A stretch of DNA of 64,000 nt from Brevibacterium sp. XM4083 (GCF_006489205.2 NZ_VFYR02000006.1:1-64000), one strand, 5' to 3'. Shown: positions 20,870-31,024, numbered from the stretch's first letter. Notes: generated by a model from the letters alone, not told the origin. Made by a program: numbers and translations.

Positions 20870-22350
20870 GACAGCTCTTTACCGTCCCTCAGCTGCTCAA
20901 CCTTTCCCACGAGGAACACGTACGAAAGCACGCCGACTATGGTGACCGCAGCCGTGCAGACGAACGTCGGGGGCGAAGTCGATACCGGTGGCGAGGAAGC
21001 CGATGACGATCGGGCAAGGCGGTCAACGAGTGGTTTCCGATGAAGTTGAACATGCCTCCGGTCAGACCGAGCAGTCGTTTCGGTGCCAATGCTGAAACCA
21101 GCGACCAAGTGATCGCAGCGAAGACGTTGCCGAAGAACGCGATCGACATGAACACGATGACCAACGCAGTCGAGTCTGTGTAGTTAGCGCCGAGCATGAA
21201 CACGGTCATCGCCAGTCCAATGATGATCGGCAGCTTCCGTGCTGTACCCAGGGACAGACATTTCTTCACCATAAGGTCAGAGACCCAACCGGAGAACAGC
21301 TCACCGACGAGCGCGGCAATGAGCAGCAGCGAAGCCATTAAACCGGTTTCGATGTAGTCCATCCCCCGGCAGTCGACGAGGTAGGTCGGGAACCAGGTGT
21401 GGAAAGACCACAGAGTCGAGGTCAGGCAGAACTGACTAGGCAGATGCCCCAGAGCTTCCGCCTAGTTAGTAAGACCTTGACGTCGGACCACTTGAGGCTC
21501 GGCTTTAACTCCTTCTTCGCGTCACTCTCAACGTCGACCGATCCCCCGCCCAAGGCGATGAGATCGATCTCGGCCTGGTTGACTTTCATCTTGTCGCGCG
21601 GCTCGCGGTAGATAAGCCATCAGATCGCGGCCCAGATGATTTCGACGACACCGGTGAGGATGAATTGATCATCCTGTGTGCACTCGACCGATCGATTCCC
21701 GTCGAATCGACGAGCCACTTCAGCGTGGTCGAGCCATGTGCCACGGCACTGACAATTCGCAGCCCCCTGGCCAGAGTCTGGGTGCTATAGGGGGATGGTA
21801 TGGCTGGAAATGGTTCCGGAATCCTCGCCCATTACTCCAGTATGGACCCAGTGCCAGGTGAGTACCATCTGCAGCCAGGGCAGAACAGGTGTGAGCAGCG
21901 CCAAACCGATGAACTGGCTCGAGGTATAGAAGGCGATGACCCGTCCTCTTTCACGTTCCGGGAACCACGCGGTGGCAACCTTGTCGTTGATTGGGTAGGC
22001 AGGCGCCTCGAAACCACCGACCATAAGCCTGAGGATGATGAGGGCGACGAGCCCGCCGGACATTCCCATGAACAGCGTTGCCAGGGACCACAGCACGAGA
22101 CACGAAGCATAGAGCACGCGCGGTCGCACGCGGTCGACGAGCCACCCTCCGGGCAGCTGCATCGCGGCGTAGGTCCATCCGAAGGCAGACAACAGCAACC
22201 CTTGCTGGTCAGTGGTGAGGTCGAATTTCGGAGACAGTGCCGGCATCGCGATGGACAGGTTCGCCCGGTCCATGTAGTTGATGACGACGGTGATGAAAAG
22301 CACAACCGCGACGATGTAGCGGATCCGCTTGGGGCGGGTGTGAGTGCTTA
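20870..22350 (-). pseudogene. Disrupted MFS sugar-acid transporter
   Basis: Pieces of one major facilitator gene in several frames. N-terminal part (about 22340-21845): YIVAVVLFITVVINYMDRAN and LPGGWLVDRVRPR. Middle: IYREPRDKMKVNQAEIDL. C-terminal part: GLMASLLLIAALVGELFSGW and TFVCTAAVTIVGVLSYVFLV. The family is the anion:cation symporter group (galactonate/glucarate type). Visible lesions are a 180-base insertion at 21665-21844, an in-frame TGA at 21622-21620, a one-base deletion near 21441 and further shifts near 21030. The DUF262 gene begins about 55 bases past its end. Confidence 0.85.
21658..21786 (-). pseudogene. IclR helix-turn-helix fragment inside MFS pseudogene
   Basis: Read on the minus strand from 21786, the inserted segment encodes about 43 residues including QTLARGLRIVSAVAHGS and STGIDRSSAHRMINS, the hallmark N-terminal HTH of IclR regulators. 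Upstream it meets a stop after about 15 further codons, and downstream it runs straight back into MFS sequence. No effector domain is present. Confidence 0.65.
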
Positions 22351-22445
22351 CGGTTCCACGGACTTGCAAAAGTCCTTTAGTAAGGTCACGAGGTTCTTCG
22401 TCATGGCTCTCCCTCACAAACCGTGCAGTGTGACCGGTGGTCCGC

Positions 22446-23030
22446 CTACCCCAACGAGTCCCACGCCATCCATTGCCGCAGCGCCGGCGCCAACACCAAC
22501 GCCGCCAGCACACTCCCCGCCAACAGAACCCACGCCCCGAAATACGTGAACAGCTTGAGCTCCGGCGCCAACTGCGGACCGAAGTTCGCCGCCATGAGGA
22601 TCACTCCCCCAAGGATCAACGCCGTCGAGACGATCACCTGAATGAACTGCTCAACCGTCGACTTGAGCAGGTTCTTGATCATCGAGATATTCAACCCACT
22701 CGTCCCGACATCCAAGGTCCCGTCCTGCAGATGCCCGGCGATGCGCGACACCTGCGCCGGGAGCTCGGCCATCTGCGGCACCGTCGCCGCGAAGTAGAGA
22801 GTCATCTCACTGCGATCGACACCGAGTCCCCCAACCTCGCGGAGCAGATCCTTCCCGTTCCGCGTCACCAACGTGAGCAGATTGAGTCTGGGGTCGAGCT
22901 TCATGATCGACCCCTCGAGCGTGCTGATGGCCCGGAAGGTTGTCGCCACCGACGTCGGCATCGGGAACCCGAAATCGACGACGAAGTCGATGAGCTCACC
23001 GAAGAGCGCCGCTGACGTCGGCCCCGGCCG
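22446..23030 (-). pseudogene. Truncated duplicate of ubiB 3' end
   Basis: Encodes the C-terminal ~190 residues of the ABC1/UbiB protein found intact at 27803-29818, from [17 protein letters not shown] to the identical end AWDSLG, with the same stop. By eye nearly all positions agree, differing mostly at third bases. The 5' two thirds with all kinase motifs are missing, so it cannot be functional. The copies are direct repeats offset by 5,357 bases. Confidence 0.9.
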
Positions 23031-23146
23031 CGGCCAGCTCCAGCTCGACCGCGTCGCCACCGCAGCTAGGCGGCGTCGACGGCGCAGTCTTGTGCGAAAC
23101 CAGCCGGATCACCAGACCCAGCCGGACCCCCGGACCCAACCGACGC

Positions 23147-24859
23147 TCACCGGCCCTGGCCGGCGATCCACTCCCGCACTTCGGTCTCCAGCACGGAGAG
23201 TGGCACGCTGCCCATCCCCAGCACACAGTCGTGGAAGTCCCGGATCGAGAAGGACTCCCCCAACGCCTCCTCGACCTCTGCTCGCAGCTTCTCGATCGTC
23301 AGCTGCCCGAGGTAGTACGCCGTCGCCTGCCCCGGCCAGGAGATGTACCGGTCGATCTCCGTGCCGATCTCATGCTCGGCGATCGCAGTGTTCTCCCGCA
23401 GGAAGTCCTGCGCCTTCTCCCGACTCCACCCCAGCGCGTGCATCCCCGGATCGACGACGAGGCGGACAGCCCGCCACATCTGGAAGGAGAGCATCCCGAG
23501 CCGTTCGAACGGCGTCTCGTACATCCCCATCTCGTCGCCGAGGCGCTCACAGTAGAGCCCCCAGCCCTCCCCGAACGCGGAGATGTAGCGCTTGCGGAAG
23601 TCTTTGACCTCGAGTTCCTCCGCGAGCGAGAGCTGGAAGGAATGCCCAGGAGCGGACTCGTGGAGTGTGAGCGCCGGCAGGGAGTACAGGGGACGAGCCG
23701 GCAGGTTGTAGGTATTGACCAGGTACCGATCCGGTGCTCCGCGCCCGAAGGTGTCGAAGGCCGCGAGTTCCTTTGGCGTCTCCATGACGGCGAAACGCTG
23801 CTGCGGCAGCCGTCCGAAGTACTCGTGGACGACTCTGTCGAAGGCCTTGCACGTGTAGGTCGCCTCGGCGAGGAGCTGACGCGGCGTCGTGGCATAGAAC
23901 TGCGGATCGGAGCGCATGTACGCGAACAGCCCCGGCAGATCACCGGCGAATCCGACCTCCGCGGCGATCTCCTCCATCTCCGCACGGATCTTCCTGACCT
24001 CTGATTGGCCGAGGTCGAAGATCTCCCGCGGGGAGAGGTCGATGGTCGCGTACTCCCTGATCTGCGAACGATAGAAGTCCATCCCCCCGGGTTGGTCGAC
24101 GGCCGCGATCGAGTCGGGCAGCTGCGGCAGATACTCCCCGGTGAGGAAGGTCAGAAGCCTCCGATACGCCGGGATGACCTCCTCGGTGAGGACGGTGAGG
24201 GCCTCGGCCCTCAGACGATCACGCACCTCGGCGGGCATCACCGTCGGCAGCCGACGAAACGGACCGAAGAACGCAACCTCTGTGACCTCGTTCGCCTCGG
24301 CGATCGCCCGCACCGGCTCCTCACGACCGCTCATGCAGATGCGCGCGGGACCGAAACCGCGCGTGACTCCGGCACGCATGTTCTCGATCTGCTGTGAGAA
24401 GTACCGCGGAATGTCACGGAGCATCCGCAGATACGCCTCCGCGGCCGCCTCGTCCTCGAGCACGAGCCGGTACGCATCGAAGGCCAGACCCCGCCAGAAC
24501 GCGGAATCAGCGGTGACCGGGCGCTCCCACATCCGATGCCGCTGCGCCGCGATGAGCGTGACCAGCTGCTCACGGTAGACCTGGAAGTCGATCCGCTCGC
24601 TCGCCGACAGCGTCGCAGCATCGATTCCGTCGAGACGAGCCAGAGTCGCCTCCCACGTCGCCTGCCGGCGCTCCTGCGCCTCGAGTCCGACGTCCGGGAG
24701 GAAATCGACGATGGCCGCCTTGTGCGAGAGCGAACCGAACTCCGCCTCCCGCCACGCCCATTCGGCGTCGATGATCTCCGCCAGTGCCGTTCCTGCCGCG
24801 GTCGCCGAGGTGTCCCCGCCGACATCTGGTGCGCCCACCTGTGCTCGTCCCTTCTTCAT
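23147..24859 (-). CDS. DUF885 family putative peptidase
   Basis: 570 residues. HESAPGH (near residue 405) is the HExxxGH-type putative zinc motif of DUF885 proteins, followed by YISAFGEGWGLYCERLG, a second conserved block. These large helical proteins are thought to be metallopeptidases. No signal peptide is visible, so it is probably cytoplasmic. It lies 82 bases after the S10 peptidase gene in the same direction, with GGAGGAG before the ATG, consistent with a shared peptide-catabolic role. Confidence 0.85.
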   Translation of the reverse strand: MKKGRAQVGAPDVGGDTSATAAGTALAEIIDAEWAWREAEFGSLSHKAAIVDFLPDVGLEAQERRQATWEATLARLDGIDAATLSASERIDFQVYREQLVTLIAAQRHRMWERPVTADSAFWRGLAFDAYRLVLEDEAAAEAYLRMLRDIPRYFSQQIENMRAGVTRGFGPARICMSGREEPVRAIAEANEVTEVAFFGPFRRLPTVMPAEVRDRLRAEALTVLTEEVIPAYRRLLTFLTGEYLPQLPDSIAAVDQPGGMDFYRSQIREYATIDLSPREIFDLGQSEVRKIRAEMEEIAAEVGFAGDLPGLFAYMRSDPQFYATTPRQLLAEATYTCKAFDRVVHEYFGRLPQQRFAVMETPKELAAFDTFGRGAPDRYLVNTYNLPARPLYSLPALTLHESAPGHSFQLSLAEELEVKDFRKRYISAFGEGWGLYCERLGDEMGMYETPFERLGMLSFQMWRAVRLVVDPGMHALGWSREKAQDFLRENTAIAEHEIGTEIDRYISWPGQATAYYLGQLTIEKLRAEVEEALGESFSIRDFHDCVLGMGSVPLSVLETEVREWIAGQGR

Positions 24860-24940
24860 CGGCTCTTTTCTCCTCCTCGCCTCGACCGAACGGCAGCACA
24901 GCCGAGGCTTCGACCCGCGCCGGACGTTCGGTCGCCTCCC

Positions 24941-26458
24941 TCACACGGGCTGGTTCGACTCCGGTTTGTCACCTGTCCGCGTCGACCACGCGACGAAGTC
25001 GGCGATGTCGCGCAGTTGGTCGACGCGCACCTCCTGGTTGACGTACATCATGTGTCCGGCGGGATAGTAGCGGCGCACGATCTGCTCGTGCGCCTCATCG
25101 GAGATCCGCAGGTGCGCGAGCACATGCTCCGACGCCGCGAACGGTGTCGCACAGTCGTGGTACCCGAAGCCCACATAGACCTTGAGGTCGGGATTCGCCC
25201 GCATCGCGAACGCGAGGTCCTCAGCTGTGTTGACGAGCGCGTTCTCGAACTCCTTGTACGACCACGGATGCACGCGGGAGGTGAGCACCTCGTAGGTGAG
25301 ATCCGTTTCGTACTTCAGCTCCGCCCGCAGCAGCTCGTTGATGCCCACCGTGTACGGGTACTGGATGATCGGGTAGGACGGATCGTCCCCGAGGGTCTCC
25401 GCCGCGACTTTGCCCGGATGCGCGGTGAACCGTGCATCGAGCCGTCCGATGCGCAGACGTTCATCGCGCAGAAGTTCGCTGAAGAAGGTGAATTCGTCGA
25501 TGCGCAGATCGGCGAGCTGCACGAAGTCCTCGTCGAGACCGATGAGGTGGGCCAGCCTCTTTCCGACCTGCTTCCTCTCCGTCTCGCCGAGGCGGTGGCC
25601 GCGTTCCAGCGCGCGAGCGTAGTCCCCGTAGGCGAACTCGGTGGCTTCGGCGACAACGTCTTCGACAGTGCGGTCCGGATGCCTGCCGTGGAAGTGCGCG
25701 ACGGCGGCGAATGTCGGCAGGTAGTGGAGGTAGGGGGCTTCGTTGCCCTCGGTGAAGACGACCGTGCCGAAGTCGAGCACCGCGGAGATGAGGATGATGC
25801 CGTTGAACGCGATGCCATGACGTGTCGCCAGGTGACCGGCCAGCGCGGCCGCACGGGTCGTGCCGTAGGACTCCCCGGCGAGGAACTTCGGAGAGGTCCA
25901 TCGGTTGTTCCGGCTCAGCCAGAGTCTGATCACCTCGCCGACGACGTCGCGGTCACCGCTGAAGCTGTGGAAGTCCGCCGGCTTCTCCCCTTCGGCGGTG
26001 CGGGAGAACCCCGTCGTCACGGGATCGATGAAGACGAGGTCGGCGTATGCCAGGGAGGTTTCGAGGTTGTCGACGAGACCGTAGGGAGGCGGCGTGCGGT
26101 GCCCGATGTCGTTGGTCACCACGCGGCGGGGGCCGAACAGTCCGATGTGCAGCCACGCCGAGGAGGAGCCCGGTCCGCCGTTGAACACGAAGATCACCGG
26201 TCGGCTCGGGTCCTGGTCTCCCTCGTCGGGGACGGCCGTGTACGAGGTCGTGAAGATCTGCGCTTTCGGGGTCAGTCCCTCGAAGACGCCGTCGTCGACC
26301 ACTTCGGAGCCGATGACCATTCGGCCCGCCTGCGCGCGATACTTCAGCGTTCCCGTAGGAAGATCGAGCTCATGGTCGGTGACGACGAAGTCGTCGACCG
26401 GCACGGGCTTCTCCGCCCCACGAGTCGTCTCCGGGTCCTGTGTACGTGTGTCCGGCAT
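24941..26458 (-). CDS. S10 family serine carboxypeptidase-like protein
   Basis: 505 residues. FVFNGGPGSSSAWLH near 95-109 is the oxyanion region, GESYGTT holds the catalytic serine, GYHDCATPF the aspartate and PAGHMMY the histidine, all in the family order. Bacterial S10 proteins cleave C-terminal residues from peptides. No signal peptide is seen. ATG 26458 is chosen because AAAGGAG lies upstream; the open frame before it lacks homology. A dipeptide-ABC remnant precedes it, hinting at a lost uptake operon. Confidence 0.88.
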   Translation of the reverse strand: MPDTRTQDPETTRGAEKPVPVDDFVVTDHELDLPTGTLKYRAQAGRMVIGSEVVDDGVFEGLTPKAQIFTTSYTAVPDEGDQDPSRPVIFVFNGGPGSSSAWLHIGLFGPRRVVTNDIGHRTPPPYGLVDNLETSLAYADLVFIDPVTTGFSRTAEGEKPADFHSFSGDRDVVGEVIRLWLSRNNRWTSPKFLAGESYGTTRAAALAGHLATRHGIAFNGIILISAVLDFGTVVFTEGNEAPYLHYLPTFAAVAHFHGRHPDRTVEDVVAEATEFAYGDYARALERGHRLGETERKQVGKRLAHLIGLDEDFVQLADLRIDEFTFFSELLRDERLRIGRLDARFTAHPGKVAAETLGDDPSYPIIQYPYTVGINELLRAELKYETDLTYEVLTSRVHPWSYKEFENALVNTAEDLAFAMRANPDLKVYVGFGYHDCATPFAASEHVLAHLRISDEAHEQIVRRYYPAGHMMYVNQEVRVDQLRDIADFVAWSTRTGDKPESNQPV

Positions 26459-26517
26459 GTCTGTCTTGCCGCTCCTTTCGATGTCGTCCCCTCCTCGGCG
26501 TCGGAGGGAACAGCTGA

Positions 26518-26665
26518 TCACGACGGTTCCGCGTTCTCCCGCCGAGGTTCGAGTGTGGGCACCGCTGCGAGCAGAGACCGCGTGTATTCATGCTGAGGGT
26601 GATCGACCACCTCATCACTGGCGCCCTGTTCGACGTTGCGGCCAGTCGTCATCACCGCCACGTGA
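26518..26665 (-). pseudogene. Remnant of oligopeptide ABC transporter ATPase
   Basis: The minus strand encodes [19 protein letters not shown] followed by [15 protein letters not shown], exactly the pattern of the C-terminal end of DppF/OppF-type ATPases after the Switch region. All nucleotide-binding motifs are missing; homology starts near 26665. The fragment ends 60 bases before the S10 peptidase gene. Confidence 0.75.
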
Positions 26666-26903
26666 TACGGCCGCCCAGGCGACGCGATGATTCCCAAGCA
26701 GGCTCCCTCGACCGTGCTGTCACGACACGTGGTTCCATGCGACCGCAAACACTGTTGCAGATCCCACTGCACAGAGTTGAGAATCAGAGAGACCGTAGTC
26801 CTGGAGTTTGGTCGACTTCCGTGGCCAGAATCCGGTACGCTGTGTTGTCTCGGTCACACGTCGAATATAGATCACTGCAGTATCTGTTGCAAGGGGGGAC
26901 AGC

Positions 26904-27752
26904 GTGAATATCATCGCGACGTGGCTCGAAGGCCTGATATCCCGCCGAAAGCTGTCTCCTGGCTCGGTTGCTGTGCTCCGCGCGATCGGTGCGGATCCCG
27001 AACGGGCCTCGTACTGCAGCGGCGCGGCGCTGGCTGAGGCGGCTGGGGTCAATATCGCGACCGTTGTCCGAGCGGCCCAAGCCATCGGCTTCTCCGGGTG
27101 GCCCGAGCTGTCGACAGAGGTACGCAATCGGTTCCTGTCATCCCTGGATCCGGACAAACACTTCGCCAGAAACGCGACAACAACGAAGAAGCCCTCACTT
27201 GAACCACTGGCCAGGGACGTCGAACTCATCCATCTCCTCGCGGAAACACTGACCGAGGAGGCGATCGACGACGTCGCCACCGTGATTTCGGATGCGCAGT
27301 CGACAGTCGTCTTGGCCACCGGCGCCTACGTCGCTCCGGGAGCAGTGCTGGCGCACAACGGACTCGCGCTCGGATACCGGATTGTCCTCAGCGACGGCTC
27401 GGCGACCAGCATGATCAACGACGTTCGTGCGCTCGGACCCGGCGACTGCCTCCTCACCTTCTCGATCTGGAGAACCGACGCGAACCTCGTCCCACTGTGC
27501 GAATATGCGAAGGCTCATGGGGTTCGGATCGTCGTCATCGCCGATCAGCGGTCGAAGCTCGCCGAGCTTGCTGATCGGCTGATTCTCGTGCCGTCCGAGG
27601 GTGCAGGACCGATGGCTTCGGTGACGTGTGCTGTCAGCGTGGTCCAGTGCGTCGTGAGTGCGCTGGCGAACCTCGACCCGGAACGCTCGGAAGCGAAGCT
27701 CGAAGAACTGCAACGCCTCTGGACGCTGACCGGGGCAGTGGTCAGTGACTGA
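26904..27752 (+). CDS. MurR/RpiR family regulator
   Basis: 282 residues from GTG 26904, preceded by AAGGGGGG. N-terminal HTH_6 domain (SGAALAEAAGVNIATVVRAAQAIGFSGW, about 39-66) and a C-terminal SIS domain (about 125-250) that binds phosphosugars in this family. TTGTCT at 26845-26850 and TATAGA at 26866-26871 may be promoter elements, with ACTGCAGT palindromic sequence directly after. It is divergent from the peptidase genes and the ABC remnant; its regulon is not evident. Confidence 0.85.
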   Translation: MNIIATWLEGLISRRKLSPGSVAVLRAIGADPERASYCSGAALAEAAGVNIATVVRAAQAIGFSGWPELSTEVRNRFLSSLDPDKHFARNATTTKKPSLEPLARDVELIHLLAETLTEEAIDDVATVISDAQSTVVLATGAYVAPGAVLAHNGLALGYRIVLSDGSATSMINDVRALGPGDCLLTFSIWRTDANLVPLCEYAKAHGVRIVVIADQRSKLAELADRLILVPSEGAGPMASVTCAVSVVQCVVSALANLDPERSEAKLEELQRLWTLTGAVVSD

Positions 27753-27802
27753 GGGGAGCGAATCACGGCCCCATCCGCACATGCGGTGTCGGCTGAGCGC
27801 CC

Positions 27803-28387
27803 CTACCCCAGACTGTCCCACGCCATCCGCTGCCGCAGTGCCGGCGCCAGCACCAGCGCCGCCAGCACACTCCCCGCCAGCAACACCCACGCCCCGAAGT
27901 ACGTGAACAGCTTGAGCTCCGGCGCCAACTGCGGCCCGAAGTTCGCCGCCATAAGGATCACTCCCCCAAGGATGAGCGCCGTCGAGACGATCACCTGAAT
28001 GAACTGCTCGACCGTCGACTTGAGGAGGTTCTTGATCATCGAGATGTTCAACCCGCTCGTCCCGACATCCAAGGTCCCGTCCTGCAGATGCCCCGCGATG
28101 CGTGACACCTGCGCCGGCAGCTCGGCCATCTGCGGCACCGTCGCTGCAAAGTAGAGCGTCATCTCACTGCGGTCGACGCCGAGTCCGCCGACCTCACGGA
28201 GCAGATCCTTCCCGTTCCGCGTCACCAACGTGAGCAGATTGAGTCTCGGATCGAGCTTCATGATCGAGCCCTCGAGCGTGCTGATGGCCCGGAAGGCTGT
28301 GGCCACCGAGGTCGGCATCGGGAACCCGAAGTCGACGACGAAGTCGATGAGCTCACCGAAGAGCGCCGCTGACGTCGACCCTGGCCG
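27803..28387. repeat. 585-bp direct repeat, intact ubiB copy
   Basis: The 3' end of ubiB, matched by 22446-23030 in the same orientation. Similarity stops sharply at both ends (TAG stop side, and within the codons after GEL toward the gene interior). The pair brackets RpiR, the ABC remnant and both peptidase genes. Confidence 0.9.
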
Positions 28388-29818
28388 ACCATCCCCGTAC
28401 TTGAGCATGATCTGCCCGATCTCCCGTTGCAGCTCCCGGAGGTCGACATCGCTCGGCGTCCCGAGCAGCTCGAGGATCGCCGCGGTCGCCGCATGCGAGT
28501 TCTGCGAATCGAAGGCCATGAGCAGCAGGGCGATCGCCCGTCGGTCGCGCTTGTCGATGAGCCCGATCGCCCCGAAGTCGACCAACCCGGCACGCCCCGA
28601 CGAGGAGACGATGATGTTGCCCGGGTGGAGATCGGCGTGGAAGATCCCCTTGCCCAGCACCTGCCGGACGACCATGAGGAAGAGATCCTGCGCGATCTCA
28701 CCCCGCGCGATCTGCGAAAGCCCGTTGACCACGTCATCGGCCCGCGAGAGCGGCACACCCTCGACGAGGTCCATGACGATGACGTACTCCCCCGACAGTT
28801 CCGGGTAGACGTTGGGGATCTCGACGACCGACGTCGTCTCCGTCCGCGCCTTGCCCTGCTCGTCGGCATCGCGCAGCGCTTCGATGTGCGCGAGCTCCCC
28901 ACGGTAGTCGAGTTCGCCCTGGAGGGATTCGACGAAGCTCTGCGCGAGCTTGACGACCCCGACCTTCCTCGCCCAGTCCGTCGACCGCTCGAGCCGCTCG
29001 GCGAGCGTGAGGACGATGTCGGAATCCGCGCGCACCTGCTTGCGGATCTTCGGCCGTTGCACCTTGACCGCGACGACCTGCCCTTCCCACGTCACCGCTC
29101 GATGGACCTGTGCCACCGATGCGGCCGCGAAGGGCACTTCGTCGAAACTTTCGAACACCTCGGCGACGGGACGGCCCCATTGGCTCTCCAACTGTTCCTT
29201 CACCTCGGCGAAGGGAACCGGCGGAACGCCGGCCTGGAGTTTGGAGAACTCCTCGACGAACTCGTGCGGGATCATGTCCCCGCGGGTCGCGATGAACTGC
29301 CCGAGCTTGACGAACGTCACCCCGGCGGCAGCCAGCGCGTCACGGGTCGTCGCCGCGATCTCCCGCAGTGACACCCGCAGGGTCGGGATGCGGGGTTTGA
29401 GGTAGCGGGCGAGTCCGAACTGGATGAGGATCTTCTGGACTTGGGCGAGCCGGTTGACGCGGCGGTACCAGGTGGGGATCTTCGGCGCCGAGCGCAGCAC
29501 GGAGGACAGGGTACCCGTGGGCAGGACGAGTTCGATGGCGAGGAGGACGAACATCTGGAGGACGATGGCCCACGCGAAGAGGAGGAGGAAGACCATGATC
29601 GCGGGGAAGCTCATGTCGAGGCTCGGGTACGTGTTGTCCTCGGAGATGCCGAGGAGCTTGTACGCCTGGAGGGTGATGGGCCAGATCGAGAGGCCCATGA
29701 TGAGGGAGACGACGGTGTTGCGGGCGGCGCCGGTGCCGATGATCATCATCCGCCGGACGAGGAAGCCGACGATGACAGCGTTGATGAGACCCAATCCGAT
29801 GGAGTAGAGGATCGTCAT
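27803..29818 (-). CDS. ABC1/UbiB atypical kinase family membrane protein
   Basis: 671 residues. About four N-terminal hydrophobic segments (to residue ~105), the ABC1/ADCK domain with [14 protein letters not shown], the alanine-rich [11 protein letters not shown] loop in place of a P-loop, [16 protein letters not shown] and VDFGAIG, and two C-terminal membrane helices. Family members support isoprenoid-quinone metabolism as atypical ATPases/kinases. Start set at ATG 29818 behind GGGGGAG; a GTG two codons earlier is possible. No quinone genes are adjacent. Confidence 0.88.
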   Translation of the reverse strand: MTILYSIGLGLINAVIVGFLVRRMMIIGTGAARNTVVSLIMGLSIWPITLQAYKLLGISEDNTYPSLDMSFPAIMVFLLLFAWAIVLQMFVLLAIELVLPTGTLSSVLRSAPKIPTWYRRVNRLAQVQKILIQFGLARYLKPRIPTLRVSLREIAATTRDALAAAGVTFVKLGQFIATRGDMIPHEFVEEFSKLQAGVPPVPFAEVKEQLESQWGRPVAEVFESFDEVPFAAASVAQVHRAVTWEGQVVAVKVQRPKIRKQVRADSDIVLTLAERLERSTDWARKVGVVKLAQSFVESLQGELDYRGELAHIEALRDADEQGKARTETTSVVEIPNVYPELSGEYVIVMDLVEGVPLSRADDVVNGLSQIARGEIAQDLFLMVVRQVLGKGIFHADLHPGNIIVSSSGRAGLVDFGAIGLIDKRDRRAIALLLMAFDSQNSHAATAAILELLGTPSDVDLRELQREIGQIMLKYGDGRPGSTSAALFGELIDFVVDFGFPMPTSVATAFRAISTLEGSIMKLDPRLNLLTLVTRNGKDLLREVGGLGVDRSEMTLYFAATVPQMAELPAQVSRIAGHLQDGTLDVGTSGLNISMIKNLLKSTVEQFIQVIVSTALILGGVILMAANFGPQLAPELKLFTYFGAWVLLAGSVLAALVLAPALRQRMAWDSLG

Positions 29819-29910
29819 CCGCACTCCCCCTTTCGTCGTCCGTGTCCGTGGCCGGCCGACGCCTGCGGAGGTCGTCGGGCTCAGCTGCGCGCTCTCACCA
29901 CCCTAATTGA

Positions 29911-30870
29911 TCACTCCTGCCGATCACCGCGACCAAGACTCAGAGTTCGCAGTGCGTCGAGGAGGTCGGTGATCTCCGGTGCCGTGTCGAGTTCGGCGGG
30001 GACAAGGGCGCTGATGCGCCGGGTGCCGACTTCGGCGATCGAGATCGCCGCGATCCCGTCGACCGCGGTGGTGCGTCGGGCGCTCTGCGGGAGCAGGGCC
30101 ACGCCGAGGCTGTTCGACACCAACGCCTGGATCGCCCCGGGATTGTCGGTGATGTGCCGGGTCCGCGGTTCGAACCCTGCCCGCCGGCACAGCCGTTCCG
30201 CGGTCGACCGGCACCGTTCGCAGCCCATGATCCACGGCAGTTCGGCGACGTCGGTGAGCGTGTGGATCTGCCCGGCCCGGTTCCATCGTTCGGGGACGAG
30301 GAGGTCGAGTCGGTCCTCGCCGAGGTCGATCGTCGTCGCGCCCTCCAGGCGCGGTGGGTCTTCGTCTTCGTGGTGGAAGACGAAGGCGACGTCGATCGCG
30401 CCGTTGTCGAGCAGGGTGAGTGCTTCGGGCGGTTCGGCCTCGACGACTTCGTAGGAGTGCCGGGTGGCCGTGTCCGGGTGGTCGGCGGCGCTCGTCTCGA
30501 GCGTGCCGAGGGCGGCGGCGAGGGGTCCGATGACGAAGCTCGGGAAGCCGGCGAGGCGGACATTGCGTCCGCCGAGGCCGAACGCGGTCGCAAGGTCGCG
30601 GCGGAGTCCCGTCACCGAGGCGGCGACCTCGGATGCGCGGATGAGGGCGAGCTGGCCGGCGGTCGTGAGGACGATGCCGCGTGGGGTGCGGTCGAAGAGG
30701 GTGACGCCGAGATCCTTCTCGAGCGCTGACATGTGCTGAGAGAGCGCGGGTTGGGACCAGCCGATCTCCCGGGCGGCGGCGCCGAGGCTGCCGGCTGCGG
30801 CGACGGCGCCGAAGAGGAGGAGGCGTTTCGGGTCGCCCGTGGCGAGGGCCTGGTCGAAGTGCTCGGACAT
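29911..30870 (-). CDS. LysR family transcriptional regulator
   Basis: 319 residues. HTH at about 16-75 (AVAAAGSLGAAAREIGWSQPALSQHMSALEKDLG) followed by the co-inducer domain; GCERC near 226 holds paired cysteines. It has no Shine-Dalgarno sequence: TAAGCT (30882-30877) sits six bases before the ATG, so it is probably leaderless. Divergent from the amino acid racemase and symporter genes, its likely targets. Confidence 0.9.
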   Translation of the reverse strand: MSEHFDQALATGDPKRLLLFGAVAAAGSLGAAAREIGWSQPALSQHMSALEKDLGVTLFDRTPRGIVLTTAGQLALIRASEVAASVTGLRRDLATAFGLGGRNVRLAGFPSFVIGPLAAALGTLETSAADHPDTATRHSYEVVEAEPPEALTLLDNGAIDVAFVFHHEDEDPPRLEGATTIDLGEDRLDLLVPERWNRAGQIHTLTDVAELPWIMGCERCRSTAERLCRRAGFEPRTRHITDNPGAIQALVSNSLGVALLPQSARRTTAVDGIAAISIAEVGTRRISALVPAELDTAPEITDLLDALRTLSLGRGDRQE

Positions 30871-30884
30871 AAGTTCAGCTTATG
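30868..30884. promoter_or_regulatory. Palindrome over LysR start and -10 box
   Basis: CATAAG-TTCAG-CTTATG is a perfect inverted repeat covering the LysR start codon and its TAAGCT -10 element. A further CATAAG half-site lies at 30943-30948. The placement suggests autorepression and control of the divergent racemase. Confidence 0.5.
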
Positions 30885-31024
30885 TCATGTCAGTCGTAAC
30901 TGGGTCTACTGCCGGGGTTCTGCGTGGTTCAGACTAGACGGGCATAAGAAATTGGCGACTGTCGCTGGCTGAACTGTTGCGGTTCGGGATGGCAGTCGCA
31001 GTGGGAACGATGAGGAGAACGACG

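Noticed and set aside
20815..21108. N-terminal 98 codons in frame with the DUF262 gene
   Set aside because: Part of this reads as the C-terminal helix of the broken MFS transporter (VGVLSYVFLVGKVEQL), and a good ribosome site lies at the internal ATG 20814.
21665..21844. Insertion sequence in the MFS gene
   Set aside because: No transposase, terminal inverted repeats or obvious target duplication; the insert instead encodes an IclR HTH fragment.
22437..23060. Functional second UbiB protein
   Set aside because: It lacks every kinase motif and its first residues are out-of-family sequence at the duplication edge.
16931..23146. Prophage or integrative element with att sites
   Set aside because: No integrase, structural phage genes, relaxase or tRNA-flanking repeats were seen.
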